Source of the DNA: Cristatella mucedo
Taxonomy: Eukaryota > Bryozoa > Phylactolaemata > Cristatellidae
Length of the DNA: 64,000 nt
Direction of reading: 5' to 3'
Assembly (NCBI GenBank): GCA_009760855.2
Contig: WPIO01000001.1
Coordinates: forward strand, 3,120,001-3,184,000
Shown: piece after piece, positions 24,869 through 37,045 of the stretch
Position numbering within the stretch: position 1 is the stretch's first letter
How the letters are laid out: each line of letters begins with the position of its first letter
The notes under the pieces: model-generated
What the model saw: the letters and a program-made list of their open reading frames with translations, nothing else
What the model was told of the DNA's origin: nothing
Database searches by the model: none
Translations under genes and position numbers: made by a program

Positions 24869-27474
24869 GGAATCCCATATTGCTAACAAGAGTGAGTCAA
24901 ATCGTTAGCGCCGGTTGAGTCCAAAATCTCTTAAACTAGGTGCAGGAGTAATATGAGTTCGTATTGCTTCGAAGGACAACCGGCGGCCAAGTCGGTCTCC
25001 CCGAATGTCAACCAACACCGTCCGACTGTAGCTCGCCTATCCACTGGCAAACTTAAGCAGCTATTCAGGTTTCGCATCGCGTGTCCGGCAGGCTTCGCCT
25101 TGCCTATCCGTTGGCAAACTTAGCCAAATCGTCTTGAAAACGTGCCAGCCTGAGAGAGATATTCACAGCATTGTCGTGCATAAATTACAGCGCATTTGTG
25201 AATCGTTCGTCTTACTTCAAGTCAGCTTGTTCCCGAATGACTCATAGAGCAAAGCTTTGTCTCCCAGCGTCAAGCTCTCTCCTTTGCTTGACTACTCATT
25301 GAGTAAATAAATTTTGATCAGCTCGCGAAGATGACCTAACGTAGTCCCTCTGTCTTTTATTCCAATGCTGCGGAACCAGCGCTGTATAATTTGAAGTGTA
25401 ATCGGTGTCTCAAAGTTGGCTGCTGCACCAGCTCTGTAGAGTTTGATGGCCTCGCTAGCTCGCTGAGTCCTGAGCAGCCATCCATGCTGCTCTTCCCCCA
25501 AGACAAGGGCAGCATGGATGACATTGGGGGTGGGGGGGGGGCTGTCGCTAGCAGCACCACTAGCCCCAGCTAGGCTTAACGTACAGACAAACTGTATTAT
25601 TACAGCGTGTGGCGCAGTTATCTTGCTGATGCCAACAGGTGTCCAATGAGACTCCTTGCTATGCTGGACAACATCGAACAGCCGATGCAGATACATTGAG
25701 ATCGGCCAGGTACGACTCGGTCATTAAGTCGCTAAGTTGAGCTGATTAACCGGCCCTACTCTTTTGCTGGGGTATGAAATTACACACTAAAAATAGTACG
25801 AAAAAGAATAAACAATCTGTCGAAGGTAGCGGGTGCCGGTTGCCTAATTCTTGCAAGCAGTGAAGGCACGGAAAGCCCTTTAGCAATGGAGCAAGCGGGC
25901 GGCCAACAAAAGACACGTCAACAGCAGCTGCTATCAGCGCCAAGCCTCTCCCTCCAAAAGGCCCAGCCCCATCTTCCGGTGCTTTCCTGGTGCCGCCTTC
26001 TAGGCGAGCTGGTAAGTGGGAGCAGGCGATAAAGACGAGGTCGGGGTGACGACAAAGAAAGCCAGGCTTTGGCGCCGCCGTGTGTCGCAATGCCTTCGTG
26101 CTGGCAAAGTGGTGGCGGGTTTGCTTCAGTGAGGATTGCTCACGAACTGAAAGGGTGCTGGCCCTAGCCCACTTGCAGAGCTCGGATTAGAGCTTGGATC
26201 TGCTGGTGCCCATATTGGCGCACGCGGCTGCAGGGAAGGCTTCGACGGCGCTGTTTGCTCAGGCTCTCGCCGACAACAGCTGGTCAACAGCGTCCACGAG
26301 GGTGGCGAACAGCGAGGCGCAGATCAAAGGCCAATCGACCGGCGGCTGGCGCTTGAACTCCTCGCTCGCTTATCTGCCGCTGCAAAGAAACAGCCACCGG
26401 GCGACCTTCTTGCTGCGTCGTGTCCGCCATTTTCTCAGGCCGGCCACTTTCCAATGCGTCGAGCGACCTATCCCATTCTTTGGATGGTATTGTTGTTTCC
26501 CCTGGTCTCTTAGATGCAATGAACGTATTCAGCCTCAAGATGAGGACCTTAAAAGAATACACCAAGCCACCGCCGCCGCCGCAGCTTCCGCAGCAGCGGA
26601 GACAGGCGAACCCAGTGACCTTGTCTCTCATGTGAGGCTCGCCGACCGGCAGATCTTCGTCGTCGATAGCACCCAGCAGCCGTCATTGTCTGCGAGGAAT
26701 CCGAGCCACAGGCTGGCCTGGACGCAGGCATGACGGCTCACAATGTTACATAAGACAGATGGATGCAGTGGCACAAAGGGATGCGGTTTGTCTTTCCCGC
26801 ACGACAGCACGCCGACCCCTGGGAGCATTGTGTCCGTTGGCTCCGGCGGACGGGCACCCGACTAGCCACCCATCGACAAAGGGAGCATCTAAGGCGTGCA
26901 GAAGACAAGGAAAACCTTCCGATTTGCGCTCTCGTCTGCTTCTATAGGTGCCATTGTAGGACTGAGACAGGGGAGCATCCAGCGAAAGCGGCGGAGAAAC
27001 CACGAGCCAGTGGCTAGCCTTGTGGAGGTAAATCGGAAAATGAATCTGAAGCAGCTCACTGGCGCTGCCAGGCGGAGCGCGGTCTCTCGAGGCAGCGAGC
27101 TGCACAGTCTTTGTGAAGCACGACAACTGAACGCAAAGAACTACTCTCGCAGTGGACTCTGCTAGCGAAGCTACAAGTGCATCGATTAGGGGGCGGGGCG
27201 GGGCCACTAAGGTGTCTACCCAGACCTTGAGGTACGAGCTGGCTGGATCCTGAACAATTTCCAGCCGCATTTCCAGCGAGGTCAAAGGCCCTGAAGCTGA
27301 TCCTTTACGATTGGGTTTCGCTCCTCAAGTTTTCACACAAGTAAAGATCGTCCTACACTTCCGGTAATCTAAAGTCAGAGTTGCCGTCGGCACTTGTTTG
27401 TCTCGTGACTCCATACACTTGAACAGCTCCCAGCAGTTACAGTGAACAGGAATGGGAATTAAACAAATGCAGCT
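24869..27474. other. No recognised gene; one ORF of possible interest
   Basis: Mid-GC DNA without SINE or LINE sequence. Open frames include 25292-25696 (-, 134 codons) and an overlapping pair at 26194-26733 (+) and 26746-27285 (-), each 179 codons. None carries a domain I recognise. The first has a protein-like C-terminal half with an IQRWFRSIGIKDRG stretch. Confidence 0.3.
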
Positions 27475-27542
27475 GAGAAGTTAGCGTCTTGGATATGATA
27501 TATATATATATATATATATAATATCTAAGACGCTAGCTTCTC
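27475..27542. repeat. Imperfect inverted repeat around (AT)n
   Basis: Arms 27475-27496 and 27521-27542 (22 bp each; GAGAAGTTAGCGTCTT against AAGACGCTAGCTTCTC) pair with two mismatches around an AT-only loop. It abuts the long TA tract. Confidence 0.85.
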
Positions 27543-27544
27543 AC

Positions 27545-27940
<396 letters not shown>

Positions 27941-28915
27941 GATAATAATAATAATGATACGCTTGTTAAAGCGCCCTTAGAGAACTCAATCTCTTTCTAG
28001 GCGCTTTACATTTGCTGCAAAGGGAAATGCAATTGAATGTTGAGTAATATCAGGCTTGGTAAACAAACAACATGAATAACATGGTTAGGGGTGACATACA
28101 CAGGGTCAGCATGCAAATGTGGTTAGTGGCAGCATACACAGTGTCAGCACGCATAAGCACATCAAGAACGAATCACCGGGACCCACTAAATGCTGTCCTA
28201 AATTAGTGTGTTTTTTAAGTTCTTTTTAAATGTGTCAGGTCAGGGGATGTTCTGACGCAAGTGGGGAGTGAGTTCCAGGCTTTGGGAGCATACGAACTAA
28301 ATGCACGGTCTCCAAAGTATTTGCAGGTTGTACGAGGTATTGGTAAACTGTTGGATTCCGAAAAGCGGGTGATACGATGGTGGGGGAGTAGATCTGACAG
28401 ATAGGCTGGAGTCAAAGAATGAAGTGACCTAAAAGTGAGCGACAAAACCTTGAAATCAATCCGTTGCTTGATTGGTAGCCAGTGCAGGTCGGCTAGAAGT
28501 CGTGTGATGTGGCAACTGCAATGCTCACGACGGACAAGCCTAGCTGTGGAGTTTTGCACCAGCTGTAATCGAAAGATTGCACATACCGGTAGGCTAGCAA
28601 GCAGTGAGTTACAGAAGTCAAGACGGGATGTCACAAATGCATGAACCAACTTAGACGTGGTATCCTTATCTAAACAAGCCCCAGTTTTAGCAATGTTATT
28701 TAGCTGAAAGTAGGCAGACTTGACTGTAGAGCTGAAGTGGTCGTCTAACGAGAGGTCACTTTGGAACATTTCACCTAGATATCGAGCTGATTCAACGGGA
28801 GATATGCTGGCAGACCCAATTTTGAGCGTCAGCCTTTTCAATTTGTGAATCACACTGGGTCTGCCCATAACTAGTAAGTAAGTTTTATCATCGTTTAGTT
28901 TTAGAAATTTTGCTG
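27941..28915 (-). mobile_element. LINE fragment D, L2/CR1-like, 3' half
   Basis: Minus-strand frame 28215-28868 covers the region after the RT catalytic box: ESARYLGEMFQSDLSLDDH, SRLDFCNSLL, DLHWLPIKQRIDF and WNSLPTCVRTSPDL. The 3' UTR and terminal hairpin follow, with an (ATT)n tail at 27941-27958. The element stops sharply at about 28915, before the RT core. Confidence 0.85.
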
Positions 28916-29202
28916 CGAAATAGTTCCGTCACCGAAGACAAAGCTATGCCATCTTGCCGCTTGACGGAGGTGTACAAACTTGCCACGCCACGCAGACTGT
29001 CTCGCTTAACTATTAGGGATATAAACGAGGCTGCTTAATCAGAGGGCCTTACTTTCATTTTATGATGTGAAGTTAACTCTATCAGCTTCTAAATTCAATT
29101 CAACTTTCCAATCTCACAGAGTGTGAATAGTTGTTATAATGTATGCACTTCACGAGAGCTAAATACGCACGGTATCGAGAGACTGATGATTCAGTGGTGA
29201 CC
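28916..29202. other. Intergenic; possible decayed SINE tail
   Basis: AGGGATATAAACGAGGCTGC at about 29007-29026 resembles the family 1 SINE tail, but no B-box is present. Nothing else is recognisable. Confidence 0.25.
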
Positions 29203-29377
29203 TGTTGGTTCCGCCTGGCTTATCCATCCACCGAGCTCTTCAGGCGGAGACAGCGGACCCACTTTCAGCAGCTGCTTCCAGGCCCGCATGCTGGCCATGC
29301 GGCCCGGTCCCGCGTTTTCGAAATAAACGGCATCTGCTTGAGCTGTCTTGATCTGTGCGCGACTGCTCGCACAAACA
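29203..29377 (+). repeat. 5' LTR of TRIM-like element
   Basis: A 175-bp TG...CA repeat. It contains an AATAAA polyadenylation signal (in CGAAATAAACGGC, about 29319-29331) and the conserved string TGTGCGCGACTG near the end. Confidence 0.75.
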
Positions 29378-29808
29378 TAACCGTAGCGACGAGGACTGGA
29401 TTTGAACTATAAGCGTGTAATACGGTCGGATCTGATAAAAGAGCTCCACCAGCGTCGGGGACCAGACATACGCAGACTAAGCTTCAATTGCTGCGAGTAT
29501 GTGCCTTGAGAAACAGCCTTTCAGGATGGTTCCAGAGCGGCAGCAAGTGGCGGCGACGGCGGATGAGCCACCTTCGGCGGCCTGCACCGTAGTGGCCTAT
29601 CAGGCGGTGGTTTGCGAGGCTTCCTAAAGAGAAAGCACTGGTCCGCGAAACGGCGATCCGAGAGGTTGCAACACAAGAAGGTGCCAGTACACGGGACGGT
29701 ATCCGCGACGGTGGCGGCCCACTAAACGGCCTGCCTGCCGACGACGGACGTCCGCGCGTGAAGACAGCAGCAGTCGAGTCTGGCAAGCGCTGCTACGTCG
29801 GTTGGCGC

Positions 29809-29946
29809 TGCGACTACGACACCGGTCGGTACTGCGACTACGACACCGGTCTGCACTGCGACTACGACGTCGGTCAGTGCTGCGTCTATGACGCCTGCCG
29901 GCCCTGCGACTACGACGCCGGTCGGCCCTGCTACGAAGCTGGTTAG
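29809..29946 (+). repeat. 24-bp tandem repeat inside the LTR element
   Basis: Five full units start at 29809, 29833, 29857, 29881 and 29905, plus a partial sixth. The unit is like TGCGACTACGACACCGGTCG. In the + frame each unit gives CDYDTGRY-like octapeptides, and the frame stops at 29944-29946. Whether it is translated is unknown. Confidence 0.9.
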
Positions 29947-30230
29947 TGCTGCAAGAGCTGCTATGTTAGCAAGAAGAGCCAGCGACGTAGAAGCAGCCGC
30001 CAAGGCGACGGAGACTGCCGAAACCCGTGCGGCAAAGGGAGGAGGCACCCGCCCAATCCCTGGTTGTGGGAGAAGGGCGCCGCATATGCCACATCGGTTG
30101 CTTAAAGCTGGTGGCCTACTCATCCAGCTGGTTACCAAAGGACGCGGTTTGGTGTACCTCCTACGAGCAGGTGTCATGTAGCCTCTAGAAGCCGACCGAG
30201 GCTCAGTAGGCCACTGTTGGGAAAAGAGGA

Positions 30231-30405
30231 TGTTGGGTCCGCCTGGTTTATCCACCCACCAAGCTTTTCCGGTCGAGCCAGCGGATCCACCTGCTGCAGC
30301 TGCTTCTAGGGCCGCGTGCTGGCCGTTCGGCCCGGTCCCGCATTTCCGAAATAAACGGCATTTACTTGAACCGTCTTGATCTGTGCGCGACTGCCCGCAC
30401 AAACA
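30231..30405 (+). repeat. 3' LTR of TRIM-like element
   Basis: The second copy of the 175-bp repeat, preceded by the polypurine tract. It keeps the AATAAA signal and the TG/CA termini. Confidence 0.75.
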
Positions 30406-30434
30406 TAAAAACTATGTTTGACTCAGCTCAGAGT

Positions 30435-31020
30435 AAAGTGGACCCCGGATTATGAACGTCTTGGTTAACGAGCCACACGGATTTACGAACATTCTCATTG
30501 CTGAGAAAATTATTCGGGTTACGAGCCGGTTACGGGTTAGGAAATGAACGGCTGTTCGCTTGCATGTGAAAAATAGAATAAGATAACAAAAAATGACTGC
30601 CTCTCATTATTTAGCTACAAAAAAGTTTGGAAAATGAGTTTGTTGTGCTCTTGCGTTTCTTTTTGTGTTGTTATTGTGTTTTTCCAAGTGTTTTCCAGTG
30701 TTTTTGTTGCAACGTATGCCTTGTGAATTAGTATTTTTCATTTACATATTGTTCGTCTTTCTTTAATTATTAATTAATGTTTTTACATTTGCTTCAGGTA
30801 TCTTTAAAAATTGGGAAATATCGAGCTGCTTTCTTAGTGCTGACCTTAAGATGGCGTTCTAAGGAGGCTCCTCTGATAGCAAGGTGCTATCTGTTGAATG
30901 GAAACGTGAAGCCACCAGAAAGAAAGAGGGTAAGATTGCACAGCCACCTTTGGATCTTTTGAAGAAGGAAAGAGGAGCAGGCCGTAGTCAATGCACATCA
31001 CTCTTATAAAGGTAAGGTCA
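30435..31020 (+). mobile_element. Possible pogo/Tigger-like DNA transposon remnant
   Basis: GTGGACCCCGGATTATGAAC followed by repeated TTACGAAC and GTTAACGA-type motifs resembles the terminal region of Tigger-like elements. No transposase domain or opposite terminus is visible, and the right limit is a guess. Confidence 0.3.
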
Positions 31021-32139
31021 GCAGAGCGGCGAATCTCTTCAATGGCTATTCGAGGCACCACTTTGGGGCCACCCTAGAAAGGTGGGAGAGGCAGCAAGGA
31101 ATTTTGAGGCGACAGCTTCTTCGAACCCGTACCAGCAAAAAAACCAAGGCTTGGGGTAGTTAGGCCGCACTAGTTCGCGATCAATCGAAGAAGTCCTTAA
31201 AGACTTCGACTTCTGTAAACAGCTATGAATAAGCTGTACACAAGCATGTCGAAAAGTGGGAAGGTCAAGGTGTAATGCTCCTCGAAATCCAAACCTCCCA
31301 ATCCTTCCCCACGCCGTCTATTGAATTCTGAGCCTTTTTAAGCACGGGCGAGTGTTTTCTTATCCTTTTAATCGAGGAACGATTTCCGTGGGGCATGGGG
31401 ACGAATAAAAGTTTGTCCGACCTCGCTGTCATAGGCTAGCCAACATCGCTGCCACTTGGATATAATCTATTTAGCTTAGTGTAATCCTTATTACTAATTT
31501 CCATCTCTCAAATAAGAACGTCACGCTTCACCACTGCTTGGGAGTTTCTTTGCCTTTTTAGCTTATTCAATGGCGTTAGTTTTTCCTCAATCAAACGGTC
31601 ACGAATTTAATCGTTCACAGTGGGTTAGTAGCAAGCTGAAATAAAGCTTCACAGTCAAAGCACGCACGCTGATACCACGAGATGCCTTGCTTATCACGTC
31701 TGCTCGTCGGGCACTGCTATGCTCTTCTTTTCGTACCTTTACGAGTATTGAGAATGTCCAGCAGCCCCAAAAATCATCCCGTCTAACACCTCGCAATGGC
31801 GCACTCTAGAGCGGGACTGCAGGTCGACCTTAGCGGACGTAGCCTTGCTGTGAACTGCTCTCCGTTGTTACCAACTCGGAGGAGACGTGCTGCTGCAGTT
31901 GCAGTCGCAGTCGCACTTGTTCGCGGGTCGCTGCTCTCGGATCCCCGAGGCTCAGTGAGCGAGCCTGTCCAATTTTTATTCTAGCCCGCTTTTCGCAATC
32001 ACCCTTCAAAAAAAGATAGATTTATATGCGCAATTCATAGGCCAGTTCGTGCGAATTGCATTGTTAATAGTGGTAGCTTGACGGTAGGAATGGTCTATTT
32101 CAGGATTCAAGAGGCCTTATTTTTTTTAAACGCATCCAC
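31021..32139. other. No recognisable feature
   Basis: Mid-GC to AT-rich DNA with short open frames only and no repeat family members. Confidence 0.35.
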
Positions 32140-32410
32140 TCGTGACAACATTTAGTGGGTTTCTTTGATTCTCCCTTTCTGTGCTTGTGCGTGCTGACAC
32201 TGTGCACGTTGCCACTAACCATACTAGCATGCTGACCCTGTGCATGCCACCCATAACCACGGGTTATTCTTGTTGTTTATTTAGGGTACCACCACTTACT
32301 ATTCGATCGTGTTTCTTTTGCAGCAAATTTAAAGTGCCTAGAGAGGGATTGAGTTCTCTGAGGGCGCTATATCAAGTGTATTATTATTATTCTTATTGGT
32401 ATTATTGTTA
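32140..32410 (+). mobile_element. Solo LINE 3' end, extended
   Basis: This starts at the AACATTTAGTGGG block that follows the stop codon in the larger LINEs and covers the whole 3' UTR: GTGCTGACACTGTGCA, CATGCTGACCCTGTGCATG, GCAGCAAATTTAAAG, the hairpin and an (ATT)n tail at about 32380-32410. No coding part is attached. Confidence 0.75.
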
Positions 32411-32572
32411 TGCATACACCATATCGCATAGCTATCGATAGAGTAAGAACGGTAAGGTTTAGTAGTGATTCGGAAAGCCAGCTGTTCATAGACATCCACA
32501 TGGGTCCGTTTTAGTGCTCTCGGACGACAACAACAACAATAATAATAATACTAGTAATAACATAACCGTGAT

Positions 32573-32749
32573 GGCACACTAGGTAAGGCGATTGATTTTC
32601 ACAGCCTCGGTCCCGAGGTCTGTCGTGGGTTCGAATCCTACGGTGGGTGATTTTTCATAGCAACTACAAGGGGTGGTGGTAGCCGTAAAGGCTCTTCTGT
32701 CGCAATACGAAAGAGGCTGTTAAATTAGCTATTAAATTAGTATTTTTCT
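32573..32749 (+). mobile_element. tRNA-derived SINE, family 1
   Basis: The A-box region GTGATGGCACACTAGGTAAG is at about 32578-32597 and the B-box GGTTCGAATCC is at 32628-32638. The body GGGGTGGTGGTAGCCGTAAA and tail AAAGAGGCTGTTAAATTAG follow. It is close in sequence to the 16.8 kb copy. Confidence 0.85.
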
Positions 32750-32754
32750 ATTTT

Positions 32755-32912
32755 ATATAGCGCCTTCAGAGAACTCAATCTCTTTTTAGGCCTTTTACAT
32801 TTGCAGCAAAGGAAGCATGCTCGAACGGTTAGTGGTAGCGTGGGCAACGACAGCAAGCGTAGCATGGTTGGAGGCGACACGCACACAGGGTCAGCATGCA
32901 AATGCCATCATA
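32755..32912 (-). mobile_element. Solo LINE 3' end, minus strand
   Basis: Tail and hairpin (TATATAGCGCCTTCAGAGAA) and the 3' UTR motif GGGTCAGCATGCAAATG, back to back with the preceding SINE. Confidence 0.65.
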
Positions 32913-34715
32913 CATTGGTGTGTGACTGCATGGCCAGATTGTTCAGTCTCGCAGTGGTTGATACCCGAGCGGTGCCGGCGGCGTAGCATTAGGCACTCCT
33001 TGGCCGACCTGAACTTGACCTCCAGCGGGAAGGCGAATTCGAGCAGGCTCAATTAGGGGCTCTGGATGAGCTCGTGCCCAGCGGCGCTGGCTGACGACCG
33101 GCAGCTCCTGCCAGCATTCCTTCGAGTTAGCCGCCTATCGATGCGTGCAACGTGGCATAACTACCCAATTGAAATTGGTAGGCTTCAATATGGAAGCAAT
33201 GTGACAAAAAGCGCTTGGCCATCAAGAAATGAGGGCGGTAAGAGATTGCTCCACAGCAACACCTTTCGTCAGTTTGCCAACCGCTAAGTCGGAAGTGTCC
33301 TACAGTCGGACAGTTAGCTGCGGCAGCGTTTGGACGACGGTTCGTAGAACCAAAAGGCTCGCGTTCGAAGTTACAGGTACGCTGACCCTGTTAAACGAGA
33401 GTCGACGGGAACGATCACCCTGTCGGGCAGAGTCCACAATCGATAGAGCACGAACGTGCTATTGCGTCGCTAAGGTCTCGAAAACATGGCTGCCGTTCTC
33501 CAGGATAATCATAATAATAAATCATTCATAATAATGGAGTGCAGTATACGAGCACGAGCGTGAGGTCGTACTTTGGCAAGCTCTCGCTTGCACGGCTCTC
33601 CTCCTTCGGGAATAGACATTACGCATTGCTTACGTAATCAGGCAAGCACGTGCCCAATAGGGAAGTCGCAGGCCAAATCCGGAAGTCCGCATTGGTCGAG
33701 CTGCTGCCCGCTGGCTGGCTGCTCGCTGTGCAGCACGATATGCCGCCGGCCACGCGGTACGAGACTGCAGTGCGAAGGTGGCTGTCAGTGAACGCTAAGC
33801 TTCCGAGCGAGAGCGCAGTTGCTGGCGCCACTAGCTGCTACTCCGGATCTCTCTCATGCGGACAAGCGTGCGACACCCGACAAGCACCAACGAGCACTAC
33901 TTCTCTCTCGTGACCAGTGCGAAATGGAGGCGAAGCAGCGAATTGTGGTGGCGCACCTCCCGCTGCAAAGAGCCTGCCTGATGCGTTCAGCTTCGCCGAG
34001 GACGCGAGTTCGCTCACATGCTGCAGGCGTCCGATGATAAAGACCTAAGGCTGACCGGCGAAGCACAGATTTGGAAGGGATTAGCCAGGGCAACGGCTGA
34101 TTTTGGCACTGAGAAGCTGATCAGGTATACGTGGTAGACGCTGGTTTGACATCGGCGATTGCCGAAGAGTAGGAATTTCAAAGTTTGAGCAGGACTGTGC
34201 TCCACAACTAAAGTTCACATGCTCGCTGCTTTCGGTGTGCTTGAACTGCATTGTAAATCGGCTTACAAATGATAATGCCTGGATGGTATTTAAACACGGA
34301 CCCTGGCAGTGGCCAATCGGCAACAAACACTGACATTCTTGCACTGGGACGGCATTTGCAGTAGCACTTCATTAACGCGCTCTAGAATAAACAAGGTGGC
34401 TTGGCATCCATAAGGAATAGACAAGTGAGAGAAGCAATCTCTTTAAGGAAACTGCGCCCGAGTGTCGGTTGGATACCATGTAAAATGTCAGCACAAAGGC
34501 CATCTTTATTTGCGTAAGTCTGGACTATTTGGCCAATGATGAATCTTAAGTTACGGTTTCCCATGGAAATCAATCACCATGCTTAGGAAATTTTTACGCA
34601 TATTTCCTGATGTACTCTGCCTGTGAAAAATCATTGTTGGTATGTGAGGAACGCTCTTCATAGATATCTCTCTTGCACTCTGACTCGTGTTCATGGAAAA
34701 AATATTCAAATGAAA
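32913..34715. other. No recognisable gene
   Basis: Mid-GC DNA. A short ATA/ATT run lies at about 33508-33535. Open frames are at most about 100 codons and carry no domain. Confidence 0.35.
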
Positions 34716-34853
34716 GCATGCTGGGATGGTAGCAAGCCAAGGGTTCTGCTTTGCTGTTTATTCTTACAATCTTTAATTAAATAGGCATGCTGGGATGGTC
34801 GCAAGCCAAGGGTTCTGCTTTGCTGTTTACTCTTACAATCTTTAATTAAAGAG
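34716..34853. repeat. 69-bp tandem duplication
   Basis: Two copies, 34716-34784 and 34785-34853, differ at only about three positions. Each begins GCATGCTGGGATGGT and ends AATCTTTAATTAAA plus a few bases. Confidence 0.95.
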
Positions 34854-35329
34854 GCATCATTTGGCTAGAGAAATGCAACTTGAAGATGCAAGCAAGTCTG
34901 AAGGTGAAGCGAGGAGCCGAATGTCTCGCATCGCCAGCACCTAAAAAGACCGCATTTCTAAACACTTGCCAAGAGGATCCAAATGAGCTATTTTTTAAGT
35001 TAGTAAAGAGCAAAAAACCAGCAGGCCGCTTAGTCTGCTGCATTGTCATTCTGCTTTGAAAGGGTGAAGAATATACCGAACTCAATCGTCTTTCGTGTTT
35101 GACCGTGCTCAGCTAGGGGCCATATATTGCATGCGTGCGCAGGCGCGAATATTAGTCGATAGCTTGTCATTCCAAGCTGATAAGCCCTGATGAGTCAGTA
35201 GGTAACGCAGACAGTCATGCAGAGGGAATGCGCACAAACGCTTCGCGAGGAATCCTATTTACCTGAAAGCTCCAAACCTCTACGTGACGGTGTTGCATTC
35301 AACCAGAAATTAAAGACCGGATGTGATAT
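34854..35329. other. No recognisable feature
   Basis: Unique-looking AT-leaning sequence. Confidence 0.4.
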
Positions 35330-35408
35330 TGATAGCAATGTTTTCTGAAAGCGCCCTACGTAAACTTATTTTCTCTTTAGGCACTTTACAGTTCGCTGTG
35401 AGGAAATA
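35330..35408 (-). mobile_element. LINE 3' end remnant, minus strand
   Basis: GAAAGCGCCCTACGTAAACT and TTTAGGCACTTTACAG match the terminal hairpin of the LINE, decayed and without a clear ATT tail. Confidence 0.5.
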
Positions 35409-35411
35409 ATT

Positions 35412-35570
35412 TAAGCTGATTTAACAGCCTCCTTTTTATTTCGGCAGAAGAGCCGTATCAGCTATCACTACCGCTTGCAGTTGACAATAAAGGATCGCCA
35501 AACTGCAAGATTTGAATCCATGACCTCGACCTTGAAGAGCGAGCACCTTACCTCCTGGGCTATCACGACC
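35412..35570 (-). mobile_element. tRNA-derived SINE, family 1, minus strand
   Basis: On the minus strand the head is GATAGCCCAGGAGGTAAGG, with a B-box changed to GGATTCAAATC. The tail AAAGGAGGCTGTTAAATCAG is intact. The substitutions in the B-box make it a poor pol III promoter. Confidence 0.75.
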
Positions 35571-35611
35571 GAGTAAGTAATAGCTTATAGCTAATAACAA
35601 GCAAAGCATCA

Positions 35612-36140
35612 TGTTTCAGTCAAGCAACACATCGACTTGAAGCTTTTGTCACTCACTTTTAGGTCCCTTCATACTTTGGCTCCAGACTACCTATCAGATC
35701 TACTCCCCCACCAGGCCAAGCATCGTAGCACCTACTTTTTGGAATCTAACTGTTTAACTATACCTCAAACAAACTTCAAATCCTTTGGGCACCATGCCTT
35801 TAGTTCGTATGCTCCAAAAGCCTGGAACTCACTTCCGACCTGCGTCACGATATCTCGTGACTTGTCCACATTTAAGAAGAAACTAAAAACGCACCTATTT
35901 AAAGATTATGTGCTTATGCGTGCTGGCACTGTTGCATCCTGCCACTAACCAAACTTGCATGCTGACCCTGTGCATGTCATCCCTAACCATGCCATTCTGG
36001 TTGTTAATTGAGTATGCTACCACTAACCATTCGATCGTGCTTCCTTTGGAGCAATTTTCAAGTGGCTAGAAAAAGATTGAGTTCTCTGAGGGAGCTGTAT
36101 CACATTTACTATTATTAATATTAGGATTATCATTACGCTC
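35612..36140 (+). mobile_element. LINE fragment E, 3' end with C-terminal coding part
   Basis: Plus-strand frame 35637-35948 gives the C-terminus of the LINE protein (LTFRSLHTLAPDYLSDLLP, then AWNSLPTCVTISRDLSTF), followed by the complete 3' UTR and a decayed (ATT)n tail. It is truncated to about the last 100 residues. Confidence 0.8.
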
Positions 36141-36399
36141 AGGCAAGTGCAAAAGCACAAAAGTGTTACGCTGAGATTCACCTGGGAGAGCATACAAGAT
36201 GGCATTCACGACCACTGTTTAGTAAGATCCCATAATAACATGTACTGAAGCATGCACAGTCAAGCGAATCAACAAGAAATAAAAGACTTGTTCAGCGGGA
36301 TGCTGTGCAACAGCAAGTCGCTCCTACTCTTAGTCAAGATGCGCCAAAGTTTTGTAGCGAACAAGCAGCTGGACAAAAGGACTCGGCCACTCAAACAGA

Positions 36400-37045
36400 G
36401 CAGAGGCTGCGTGGTGAATCTGTTACGGGTTTTCCGTTTTTCTTATTGGTTCAAATCGGGAGATAACTTCCTGTAAGCGAGTTCCAAGCTCTGGCAGAGC
36501 AACGAATGAAACCACGCGCCACATTTGAAGAATTTGCAGTACCAAGTTTGAAGGATTTGATGTACCGGCGGCTAGACCAGGGTCTAAGGAACGATTGGAC
36601 ATAGAGGCAAGTGACAGAATCCTGAAGTCAAGGCTCTGCATGCTGGGCAGCCAGTGCATACCGACTGGAGAGCAGTGGCTCAGCTCGATAAGGTGGCGAT
36701 GTCTGCGACTAGATAAATCTAGCTACTGAGTGTAGCACCATTTCGACGCGCCATATTGCAAAAAGGCACGACGATCTACTTTTAGTGAGCTGCAAAAGAC
36801 TAGCTGGGATGCTATTATTGCATAGATCAGCTTGTCTACGGTATCCTTATATAAGTATGCCCGAATTATATAAATTTTTATCGGGTGAAAGTAGGCATAC
36901 TCGACTGTGGAGCTGAGCCAGTTTGTAAGTTCTGTTTGCTCATCCTTCACAAATAAAGTCACTGAGCTCTGTCCAGACATGGTCAAGACACGGCTCATGC
37001 AGTAATGGACACAGCTATTCTCATCCATTTTCTTGCTCATGCTTA
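36400..37045 (-). mobile_element. LINE fragment F, diverged L2/CR1-like
   Basis: Minus-strand frames 36723-37040 and 36423-36659 give weak but collinear matches to the post-RT part of the other LINEs: WLSSTVEYAYFHPIKIYII, KLIYAIIASQLVFCSSL and MHWLPSMQSLDFRILSL. It is clearly older or from another subfamily, and the usual 3' tail is not present. Confidence 0.6.

Larger units (their letters stand above)
29203..30405 (+). mobile_element. Short non-autonomous LTR element (TRIM-like)
   Basis: Two direct repeats of 175 bp, both starting TGTTGG and ending CAAACA, bound an 853-bp interior. A 12-base polypurine tract, GGGAAAAGAGGA at 30219-30230, sits immediately before the right copy, as expected for the plus-strand primer of an LTR retrotransposon. 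By eye the LTRs are about 85% identical, so the insertion is old, and no flanking 5-bp duplication is evident. No gag, protease, RT or integrase is present. A primer-binding site next to the left LTR is not obvious. It could also be an internally deleted derivative of a Ty3/gypsy-like element. Confidence 0.75.

Noticed and set aside
29722-30402. Minus-strand 226-codon frame rich in VVVA/PTGVV
   Set aside because: It runs antisense through the 24-bp repeat and the right LTR of the LTR element. It is a shadow of the tandem repeat.
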